The notes below the pieces were generated by a model, which was given only the letters and a program-made list of their open reading frames with translations, was not told the DNA's origin and did not search any database. Shown here in pieces: positions 39,801-51,800 of a stretch of 64,000 nucleotides of DNA. Where the stretch lies: contig NC_088784.1 of the NCBI RefSeq assembly GCF_958450345.1, forward strand, positions 60,249,247 to 60,313,246. Reading direction: 5' to 3'. This DNA comes from Calliphora vicina (Eukaryota > Arthropoda > Insecta > Diptera > Calliphoridae). Numbering within the stretch: position 1 is the first letter of the stretch; each line of letters begins with the position of its first letter. Both the position numbers and the translations under genes were made by a program.

Positions 39801-42800
39801 AACTTAGAAAAGTTCAAATTTACATAGCTTTTAATCTGTTGATATATTGCATTTTAATCGGCTCAGTAGTTTCGGAGTAAATTCTTTTCGAATTTATTCA
39901 CAATTAAGTGAATTCGCTCATTTTCCACAAAATTTAACTTTTTTGTTTGATATACATAAAATTGAGTAGTTAACCCTCCGTTAGTCGCAATCATTTTCAA
40001 ACGAGACTAGTCGCAATGTATCAAATTGATATCAATAAAAAAGGCGCGTTTGAAAATAATTTCTTCACTTTTTATTTCGAAAACATAAAAACAATATTAA
40101 ATGCAATGTAATTAAAAGAGTAATACAAAAAAATTGCAGTAAAAATATTATTTTATCAAAAAATAGCTTAAAATGTAGGGTGTTTAAAACAATTTACAAT
40201 AAAAAAATGTTTGCCTGTATCAAACAGATCAGTTGCGAGAAGGGTTTAGGGTCCGGGAATTCCCGCCCGGGAAATCTCGGGATTTCCCTTAAAATTAATG
40301 TCGGGAATTCCCGGGAAATTTAAATTTTTTTCCCGGGAAAAACGGGAAATTTAAAATTAATTAAAAATACTTTAATATATTTAAATATGACATCACTGCT
40401 TGATGAATAGCTTGTTCCAAATATTAGTGGAGGTTTTAAACACCATTAAGGATACAGTAGAAGCATTAAGCCGTAATGAAATCATTTTTCTGATAGGTGA
40501 TGCTATAATGAACACACTTTATGAACAGCAGGTATCTAAAAATTCTACGATTTCTCAAAAAAAGGTTCATTGAATTAAATTAAACCTAAAAACTTCAACA
40601 TTATAAGATAAATTATAATATAAAAACACAATGTTAAAAATGTATGGACAGCAAATGTATGAACGTCTATTTGACCACAATGTTCCCTCATCTGTTCAAA
40701 GCGTTGTTGATGAGGTTTCCGAAATACAAATGGAGCAAAATTTTAAAAAGCAATTAGAATATTCAATCATTATTGAAAAGGAAAGCCCTAAACATTTGAA
40801 ATCAAATGCTGAAAGTTTTAAGTGGGAATTAGATTTATTTGAAGCAAGTAACAATCGGAGAATACATTTTAATTGTCCTTATAATGCTTTAATAACGATA
40901 AAGCCAACACATGTTTAAAGCGAAAGAGTTTTCTTGTCGAATGACTTATTGAATGCATTAGTAATTTTGACAAATCAATTTTTTTAAAAAAATAGTTCTT
41001 GACGGACATATAACATTATTTTTATGATATAATACGGTATTCAAAATGTAGAGTACTTTATATAGCAAATTAGCAAAAGAGTTTAGCAGAAAACAAAATA
41101 CATTAGAACTACTTATTTACTGCTTTACTCTTTTTAAACTATATGAGGTAATTTTGAATTTCATATTTTTGTTTTGAAATGAATTTAATTTTATTTTAAA
41201 ATATATATGTATATTTTATATAAAAAAAAATATAACAGAAAAATCAAAAGAAAGAATCTAAAAAGTGCATTAAAAAATACCATTAACATATTAATCGACA
41301 TGGAATTATAAAGATACGTTCACAATTTATAAAATTTTGTGACACTTAATTGCTCTTTTACTCTACTATATCATGAATATCGCTAATATTTAATTTTATA
41401 GTAACAAGTGATCTCCAAATATTTTAACAAACTTATTTTGGTTTTATGTGGGTACAATTAAATTGTAATGTATGGTTTTTCTTTTTTTTTTTAATAAAAT
41501 GACACAATTTTATAAAATAATTTTCTTTTTTTACTTATTTTTCTAGTTAAAAAAACATTCCCGGGAAATGAAATTTTTCATTCCCGTTTCCCGGGAAATT
41601 AAATTATCCGGGAAACCCCAAACCCTAGTTGCAAGTAACGGAGAGTTAATGTTCTTCTTTTGATTGATTGAATATTGAAAACATTTTCCCCATGCTATGT
41701 ACAAATTTTTACATATATATTGCGTTTTAATCGGCTCAGTAGTTTCGGAATTATAAAAAATCATGAAAAATCGAAAACGGCAGAAATTGTTTAGATTTAT
41801 TGCTTTATCGTAAAGCCACATGTAATAGGAACAATATGAGATATCGATCATAAATATCGATGGATTATTTTCGAATTTATTCACAATTAAGCTTATTTTC
41901 AGAAAATTGTATGTGGTTTAGAGATGTACATGTTTCTGGACTTATTATTAAATAAATCTCAAGAAGTATTATTCGAACTAAGAAATCGTACCATTAAGTC
42001 CCCCTTTTTAGAAAAGCATCATTAGTGAAAAGTACTATAAGTAGAAAAAAAGTACATAGAATCCCCTTTTTTAAGAATTCTATATCATGCAGGATTTAGG
42101 TTCATTATTATAAATTATTCAAAAAGTACATTTAGAATAAACAAAAAGTGTACTTTTGGTACTTAGTTTCATGTTTCTAGTTCAATTATTATAGATGTCG
42201 GAATCTTTATAATAATCTTTGATATTTACTTTTTATAATCATTAACAGAAAAGATGTGGGTACATTGATTTTGTCATTCCGTTTGTAACACATCCAAGTA
42301 TTTGTCGAAGACCCACATTAGTATACATCATAAGATTCCAAAGCAATCTAGTTATGTACGTCCATCTGTCTCTTTAAAATAGGATAGGGCCAAAAAGTAA
42401 GAAGTCCACAATTGCTCTCTGTGGATGAAGCTTGCTTGAAAATGGGCAATATCTATTTCACCTAGCCACCATAGAAATGTCCACCCGGAATACTGTTTGA
42501 GAATTCATAAATATTTTAATTTTTTTTAACTCGAAAATTATGCTGTAAGTTATGGCAAAAATCGGGCAAATTTGTTCCTAGTCCTAATACAAGGTCTCCC
42601 TCGGAAAATGACTTGAGCATTCACAATTGTATTAATTAATATTTAATATCGTGATGAAATTAGACATGAATCAGTATTATATGAACCTAAATATTTCTAC
42701 CAACTTAACCGCTATATCAGATAAATATTTTAGTGTCAAAAATAATTTATATATTATGTTATTAACATAAATTTCGACATAACTGACAATCTCGGCGATT

Positions 42801-45800
42801 AGTTAACAGGTTCGGAACGCGACATTAGTTGCATACCAAAAATATTTTCCAATAAAGCCATTGTTTTTCGAAGTGCATGAAAATCATTTCTGACAGAACT
42901 CCGATTTTAGTAATACAGCTGAATAATTTGGAGACGTTGGTGTGAAACATTACTTAATAAAAAATGGTCCATAAACAAATAATATCTCAGAAAAAGATAT
43001 TTTTCATTTTCTAAAGATTTTTATGAGTAATTGTATGATTAACAACACACACAAAATTCAGAGGTCATGAGGGGATCACAAGATAATACAAAATTATTAA
43101 AAATGTCCTAATATTTCGAAGAATAATCGAAAAACTTCAAATATATATTTAGGCATATCTTTTTCCGAAGAAAAATCTTAAACAAGGATATTTTAAAATG
43201 CACATACCTGAATTTTGTACATTATTATTTCAATAATAGACCATAAAATACATCAGAAATACATATAAATTGACATAAATTCTTTATGAGGTCTGTATAG
43301 ATTTTTACTTATATTTTCTATAAAAATTAAAATACCCTTCAGTTAACTGTAATGTCACTCAAGCGTATTATTCATATTAAACTTTTAAGTTAAGTTAGAC
43401 ATATGAACATTAGGGAGGCCCAAATAAAAATGTTTGTGGGTGTTGCCAATAATAGTTCACATGTTCATTTTTGTTTTGAGTTCAGTATTTGGTAAGATGA
43501 GTCAATGTTCTTAGCAAAATGTGACCCAAATAGTTTAAAAATTAAAACCTTTTTTTAAAATGGGCCCTTTTTCCCAAGGAAAGCTTAGATATTTTCCTTG
43601 AAGACCTATTTCGTCGCTTTGTGGGACGTCTTGAGTTACAATACATTTATTTTGATATATATCCCACTCACATTCCAAAAAAAAATGTTTTTTTTTTGTT
43701 TTTTACATTTTTTTGTCTTAAGATTGTAGAAATAGCTATCTAAACTATTTGGGACACATTTTTCTAAGACTACAATAGGTAATAAGTTACATGGATGAGA
43801 AAAAACACCTGCTTGGGCTAAATGTCAAATTTTGACCCCCTCTAACTCAGAAAGATCTCCACAGATCTTGTTGACAAATTTTGTTTGAATTACTATTCAA
43901 TAGAACTAACCTTGGTGCAAATTTCATCCTGATCGGAAGACATCGATTTCAAAAGTTTTTTCACTTCACATGATATTCATAGAATATTGGTAACGGTATC
44001 AAGGTGTAACGGTAATTACGATTATACCGGTAATGGTATTTAAGCAGTAACGATAATTGCAGTTATTTCGGTAGCGGTCGCTTATCATTAACGGTTGCTG
44101 AGCTGAACGTTACCCAACCTTGTTTTATTGCAAAAAAAAAAATATAGTTAATAATGTAATTTACTTTTTTATATGTACGTTTTCAGTAAATGATTCAATT
44201 TATTTATATAATACATATTTATCTACCTATCAACCATTAATGGAATACATTTAATCATAAAAGAAAAATTAGATTTCTTAAAGAATTTTTTGTGGTTCAT
44301 TTGCAAAATACAAACATTCTGCTTGAAATTGAATATTTTTCCCCTGAAACAAATGGTCGAACGATGCGTATTCAATAACATTTATATTGTATTATTTATT
44401 GTAACGAAATCAACGATTATTTTTGTATCTCATGAATAAAATTTATGAATTTGTTGAATTTTCTGTATAAAATTTCATGTGTGAGAATAACGGGTGCGGC
44501 GGTATTAACAAAATTGTGAAATTATTTTGTAATAAACACAAAAATATCAGCACTTTGAAAACCTAACTATTTTAAGAGTGTTTTCATATTTATCCTTTAA
44601 AACAATTTAAACTAACCACCCATTATTGATTCATTATTCGTGTATTGTTTTCCGTTTTTCTCTTTTTAGCATTCATGTGCCACCACAATACATTTCTCGT
44701 TTATCAATCAATGCGTAACGCAACCATGGAGCGTTGGGAAAAGGTTACTCATATATCAATTGGTTTTGCCTGGACGGTGGCAGCTCTATTTGGCATTGCT
44801 GGCTATTCGACATTTAGAGCGTTATCACAAGGTATGTATGTCTTCTAAATGAATGTATGTTTGTATTTATGTATAAATGCGTATAAAAACAACAAAAAAA
44901 AAACATCCCAATGGCAAAACCAACAATAAAATTTATTTATCTGTGATAAAATATCACAACATTGCATGTTGGGGCAAAACTATTTAAAGACTGGCGTTAA
45001 ATAAATCACAATATTTTGCCATAAGTGTTTGATAGCGCTAAAAAGAGAATTTTCGAAGTAGGTATTTGAAAACATAATAACACAGAAAAAAGTTTCAACA
45101 TAAATAGTATGATTTGAATTCATTGATTTCAATTCATAAAATTTATAATTAATTTCTTAAATAGTGTGATTATTTTCATATTATTTTTTTTTAAATAAAA
45201 TCTAGGAGGCTTGAAAAAAATATTAAAATTTTCATTTATATACATAGAGTGACAATCAGTTGTATGGAAAATTTTTTTTGTTAAAATTTTGTGACACTAG
45301 GCCTAAAAGATAACTGCTGAAAATCTGCAAATTTTTCAGTTTTTGTAAAAATTTTGCTACTAAATAAATACTTTTGCAATTGAACGCAAAATAATTGAAA
45401 TATGTACGTAATTATCGTTGTAATGAGCTACAAATGATACAATTTGGTTAAAAAATGTTAAAGTTATTACAAATTCGCCAGACGATTAACGTGTCTCAGT
45501 CCACTTGAACAAGAAATGTAGGAAACAAAATTAATATATCTCGAGAAAAACTAAAATAAAAGCTAATTTTTATTTAAAATATATCCGTGTTTACTTGTGT
45601 ATGAGTTTTTGTCTTCGTAGGATACGGTTAACCTATTCGCAGGTATGGCCAAAAAAATATTTTTTAACGGCTTTTTCGAATCTCCAATTTAAAATTTTGG
45701 CAATAATACAGTTTTTGGGTAATTTTGACCCAAAGGGGATACAGGGATAATTTCCAAAAAAAAAAAATTGTTTAATGTAATATTCATTAATATAAATAAA

Positions 45801-48800
45801 TCTACATATTTCTATAAAACAACGCAGAAAGTTAACGAGTTTCACCTATTTATTTCATATAAATAATAAAATTTTGCATATACATATATGAACTTTGACA
45901 TCGATGCGCGTCCAGAAATCGTTGTCCGATTTGGCTCAAATTTTCAGCACTTAACTTTTAGGCCTAGTGTCACCCGGCACTCTTTGAAATATAAAAAAAA
46001 ATCGTCTGTCACTCTAATGTACATACATATCGCTCATTTGCTGCAACAACTTCATAATTCAAGTCATTTCGAGAAAAACGACCTTGAATGTTTTGTGAAT
46101 AAATTAATTTTCAACAAATCATGCGATTTCTGAAATTAAACTTGATTTAAATAGCCGATACTAATATCTTTCTATCTTTATAAATGAGAAAACATGAATT
46201 TTCATTTTGACGTTTACAACAAAAAAACACTCTCATACAAAAAATAATTGCCTTTTTTTAAAACTGATAAAACTATCTGAAAGACTAAAGAACGGCGCGT
46301 ATTTTGTATTACTCAGTTCAAATTTTGAGTTATGACGTTGTTGCAGCAAATGAGCGATATACTATTTATAGTATATCGCTAATTTTTCTTGTAAAATTTT
46401 TTGTTTGGATGTTATTCAGCTTATTACTGCATTTTTGGAAGAAGATGAAATGCTTTAATGTTAATGGATATTTTTTTTAAATTTTTTTATGATTTAGATT
46501 TTGTTGATTAATCTGGAAAGATATACAAAAATATTTAAACTTTATCATTGCGTAATGCAATTTATTACAAAATATCAAAAAATTTATATGAAAAAAGCAA
46601 AAATTTTAGTCATGTACAATTTTATAATATTTATGAACAGTTCCTATTCTGAATGAAAATAGTTTGGGTAAAAAAGTCATGTTCGATTAATAATATTTAT
46701 TAAAAAATTCATTCCAATTATTTGCATATTCCTATCATAGAAAAATTTACATAGAGCGGATACTAGTGAAAAAAAAACTGAAGCAAAAACGTTCATTTCT
46801 TAAGGTAGGATTACACGATTGCCGCAATGCACCAATTATTGGTCTACTTTATGCGCCAATCGTGTAATTTCGCAATTTATTGGTTCATACGGTGCGGTAT
46901 ATGTTTTAATTGCGCCAATATTTATTGGTTTCTTGAGCGGCAATCGAAGTCGGCAATACGCGTCAATATTTATTTTTTTAGATGTGGAATAGTGAATTCA
47001 GTGGTGCCAACCGTTTTTTTAGGTTAGCTCGTATTTTCGTGATATACCGTTATTTCGAAAATGCAGGAGGTTGCACAACATATATTCGCGTAACTCAAAA
47101 ACGATTTAGTTTATTGAATAAATTAAAAAAACCGAAATTATGCAACCTTTAAGCAAGTTTGGCAAATAAAAATATTTGTTTGTAACTGCAGAGAATTTGA
47201 TTGGGACAATCGTTTTATTGTCCTCTAAATTAACACAATATATTTTTTTACAAATTGACGCATTGCGGCAATCGTGTAACACTAGATTTACTTGTTTATC
47301 GATGAGGTTTATAAATGTACAATAGAATGCTCCCCCACATTGCACAGTGGTATGAGAAAAAAAAAGAGGGAAATAAATCTGTAACTTCTAAACCCTTAGT
47401 CCGATTTGAATGAAATTCACATGCGCTAAGGGGAAGTGTTGTCGAGTTTAAGTTCTGAATCTGGAATTCATGAGCCCGTCAGGAACTGGGCCAGGAGTCC
47501 CCAAAGTAGGACACCTTGGGTATGGTTAATATTTAAAATGATCCTATTTCTTCGTTTGTGTTCCGATTTAAAAAAAATTACACATATATATCAATTATCT
47601 CTTATAACTTAGGAGATATTCGCATTTGAAAATTAAATCCTATCATGTCATATTGTCATAATTTTTTAATATTTCATAATGGCTTGAAAATGTTGTTATT
47701 GCCTTTCAAGCAAAAATATCCTAAAATAATACTACTATGTATGCTATGTTTATTGTGTTATCGTAACCAACCAGCAGAGACCTGCGCCGAACGCCTAAGA
47801 GTCGGTTAAGCCGAGCCGCCGATTTATGAAATATTAGGACATTATGACATGATAGGATACCTTGCGAATTTTGACTAATTGTTTGTTATTTATTTAATAT
47901 TATTTTTTCTTTATCTAATTTTTTTAATTTCTTACATTCTTCTTTTTTCCTATTCACTTATTTTTTCATATTTGCAATGGTTTGTTTTTAGATATTGTTC
48001 CTTCTATTCCAATTTTGTTCAAAAAATGATTTTAAAACAGACAAACATTTAACTGAATTAGTAAAATTAAGAAATTCCAAAAAACACAGAATCAGTGTAA
48101 AAACAAAAAAATATTTGTTTTAAACAAATATGGCTCTTCATCCGAACTATGAACTCAAAAAAATCTCCGCACTGACAATGTGAAATTAAATTGAGATATC
48201 GTTCACGAGCTATCGTATTACTTCCAAAATAAAAAGTTAATAAAGCACTGTGAGTTGCTCCGTATGAGGGACAAGATAAAAATAAAACAATTGCATATTT
48301 TCGATTTTCCCATTTACAATTTACTAAATATTTACGATAATAAAACTAATACGAGTCCTTACATTTGTTACATAACTAAATGAGAAATATTTTAATTTTT
48401 CATAATACAAGTGCTTAATATGGCAAAGTGTCTATATACAATACAATTCCATACGCAGCTTGAATTTGTAGTAACTATTTATTTAACACACAATTTTATG
48501 TTTGTCTTTTATTTTATTTTTATTTCGTGGTTTCTGTAGTAAATTCTATATATACCTATAATTTATTTTATTTTCTTGTGGTTGTTTTGGCGCAAATGTC
48601 TTATCTGTGTAATGTTTTGCTTTCAGACAGAACCGCCACCCCATTTCAACTATCGCGTTTAACAATCACTATCGCTATTTTTCGTACTTACTTGCAACAA
48701 CCGCACATGTGGTTTTATTTTGTGTGTGTGGATTAAAATAATATTAAATATAAAATTTGGTTTTTGTATTAAAGATTATTGTTTATGAAATTATTTTGCT

Positions 48801-51800
48801 TTAGGAAGTTGTTGCAAAGACGAGGTAATTTAAAATGTTTCTAATCTTTTATCTACTTCTATGAAATGAAATTTCTACAAAAGAAGAACATATTTTTAAT
48901 TCACATACCCTTTACATATCCATAATTTTGTAGATTTTACAGGAGAAGCAAATAAAATATACACATAGATAAAATTAAAAATGTAATAACCAGGGAACCG
49001 GAAATATGCAATTGCATTATTTATTTTATCTATTAGTTTGAAAACAATTTAAGAATTTTTGAAATGTTTTTTATTTTTTTGAATATGCATTTTAGTTGCA
49101 GGGAGGAAACAAAATGTTTAGACAAGGCTGATACCTTACACGTTCCAAATTTTTTAAAAATTGGTACCCATGTTCTTTTTTTATATATAAAATTTAAAGT
49201 TTATTAGGTTCATAGTTCATATTTTATATAAAAATTGTGTTAAATCGAAAAATTTCAACTGTGTCTGACTTTTTAACCGCTGATTAAATTGTTTACAACA
49301 TTGGTCTCATTATCATGCTTATGAGCCCTTGTTTCAACATATTTTCCAAAAAAAAACTATTCTTTTGAACACAGGATATTATCAAAAATTTGTAATTGAA
49401 AAAAAAAATTTAAGACGATTTAGCTATAATTTTTTTGATAGCACAAGGAATGAAATATTACACATGACAACAAAATCGAAAAGGTCTTTTTGAACCACTA
49501 CACAATTTTGATGTATTGTGGCTCCAGTAGTACAAATATGGCCCAAATTTTAAATTCTATGGAGAGGTTGTTAAGTAAAATTATATATATTTTTTGGACG
49601 TTTCTTTACATAATTATTCAGGAATATCGAGGTTTAAAAACAAATAATGACAAAATTAGTGATGCCATTGACTTAAGAACATTTAGATCTATATACTTCC
49701 AAATTTTATTGTGATGTCTGTAACTGTTCAAATTTTACATTAATTCAAGGTTTATATTTTTCTTGATGGAAAATCACCATTTTAAAATATTAATTCATTT
49801 CACTAAAATGTCAATCTTGAAGTCATAAGGTTTCCACCGATATCAAAAACTTATATAAAAAGCTTATATTTACTCTTCAGAAGCTCCACAAACCTTGCCC
49901 ACTTTCAAAAACTTTTAAGTTTTTTCATATCTTGCGTGATCAAGATTGGATAAAGTGATGAGCCCGATCATACCGATAATGATTTGCCCATTCTTCGTTA
50001 TTCCAGCACAATAGAGAAGTATACTCCCGAACATACATTTTCAACAAAAAATCTTTGTTTTAGAGTCAAAAAATAGTAAAAAATAAAATGTTTAAGCTAC
50101 AAAGTGATTTTTGACAGCTATTTAGAGTGCCTAGATATCTTCAGATTGCATTGATATGTTCACTAGAGTTATTCAGATTTACCATAGCTACAACTTTGCT
50201 AAATATTGTTAGTGAAAAATTATGAGTCCCTGAAAGCTATTCTAAAACAAGTAAGAGAGCTATATTCGGCTGTGCCGAATCTTATATACCCTTCACCAAA
50301 TTATACTTAAAAATAAAAATTTTAAATATTTTTAGGTAAACAAAATTTAAATTTTTTTTCCAGTTGTTTTATATATATTTTTTTTTTAAATTTTATATTT
50401 TTTTTTTTAATTTAAAAAAAAAATTTTTTTTAGTTTTTAACTTTTTTTTTAAATATTTAGTGAAAAAAAAAATTCGGGTTAAAAAATATTTTTTCCGATT
50501 TTGACCCATTGTAGGTCCAACTTACTATGGTCTTATATACGTCGTTGCACAGGTCTTTGAAATATCTATCATTAGATATCCATATTGTCTATATTAATGA
50601 TTTAATAATCCAGATATGGGTCAAAAATAGGTAAAAAATCGAGGTTGTCCTGGTTTTTTCCTTATATCTCAGCCATTTGTGGACCGATTTTCTCGAAGAA
50701 TTTCGGAGATATTGATGTATCATTCGTGTATGTAAGTTATGTGGGGGCTTCAGAAAGTTGATTTCAACACACAGACTGACAGACGTACATGGCTATATCG
50801 ACTCCGCTATCTATAACGATTCAGAATATATATACTTTGTGGGGTCGCAAATGAAAAATTTAGAAATTACAAACGGAATGACAAACTTATATATACCCTT
50901 GCCACTCATGGTGAAGGGTATAAAAAGTAAAAAAAAAAATTTGTTCTTCCTATATTTTTTCAACAAAAGTGCACGAAAAAGCTATGTTTTGGAAAAAACT
51001 TTTACCAAAATTTATTTGGCGGACTCAGAAAGTTGATTTCAACACACAGACTGACAGACGTACATGGCTATATCGACTCCGCTATCTATAACGATTCAGA
51101 ATATATATACTTTGTGGGGTCGCAAATGAAAAATTTAGAAATTACAAACGGAATGACAAACTTATATATACCCTTGCCACTCATGGTGAAGGGTATAAAA
51201 AGTAAAAAAAAAAAATTTGTTCTTCCTATATTTTTTCAACAAAAGTGCACGAAAAAGCTATTTTTTGGAAAAAACTTTTACCAAAATTTATTTGGCGGAC
51301 TCAGAAAGTTGATTTCAACACACAGACTGACAGACGTACATGGCTATATCGACTCCGCTATCTATAACGATTCAGAATATATATACTTTGTGGGGTCGCA
51401 AATGAAAAATTTAGAAATTACAAACGGAATGACAAACTTATATATACCCTTGCCACTCATGGTGAAGGGTATAAAAAGTAAAAAAAAAAATTTGTTCTTC
51501 CTATATTTTTTCAACAAAAGTGCACGAAAAAGCTATTTTTTGGAAAAAACTTTTACCAAAATTTATTTGGCGGACTCTTAGCTATATTATTGCCATATAA
51601 AGTTAAGCCGTATCACAAATTCTGAATTAGCTGTTAACCAAAAACTGATGACACCGTTTTTAGAGGCCCCACTGATTTTCAGAAACTTTGGGGGCCCATA
51701 AAAAAAAATCTGTAACCAAAATGGACAAACTGAGTATAGGGATTTACTACCCTTTGGTAGTAAAGTCGAACTTATACTTTCATGATCTTGTGTTTTTCCA

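Larger units (their letters stand above)
39974..41645. mobile_element. piggyBac-like MITE (about 276 bp net) interrupted by a hAT element
   Basis: TTAA (39970-39973) is followed by CCCTCCGTTAGTCGCAA; the right end is TTGCAAGTAACGGAGAG then TTAA (41646-41649). TTAA duplication with a C-rich terminus is the piggyBac rule. The unfilled site TAGTAGTTAATGTTTTTC is present at about 52142-52159 in another family S copy. The hAT element 40240-41627 lies inside. Confidence 0.85.

Noticed and set aside
45237..46024. 8-bp target duplication for the short family R copy
   Set aside because: The immediate flanks TATATACA and ATGTACAT do not match; only a shifted alignment is similar, so no duplication is claimed.
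51033..51581. 182-codon open frame as a repeat protein
   Set aside because: It is a by-product of the 275-bp tandem copies; the translated unit resembles no protein and includes repeat termini.
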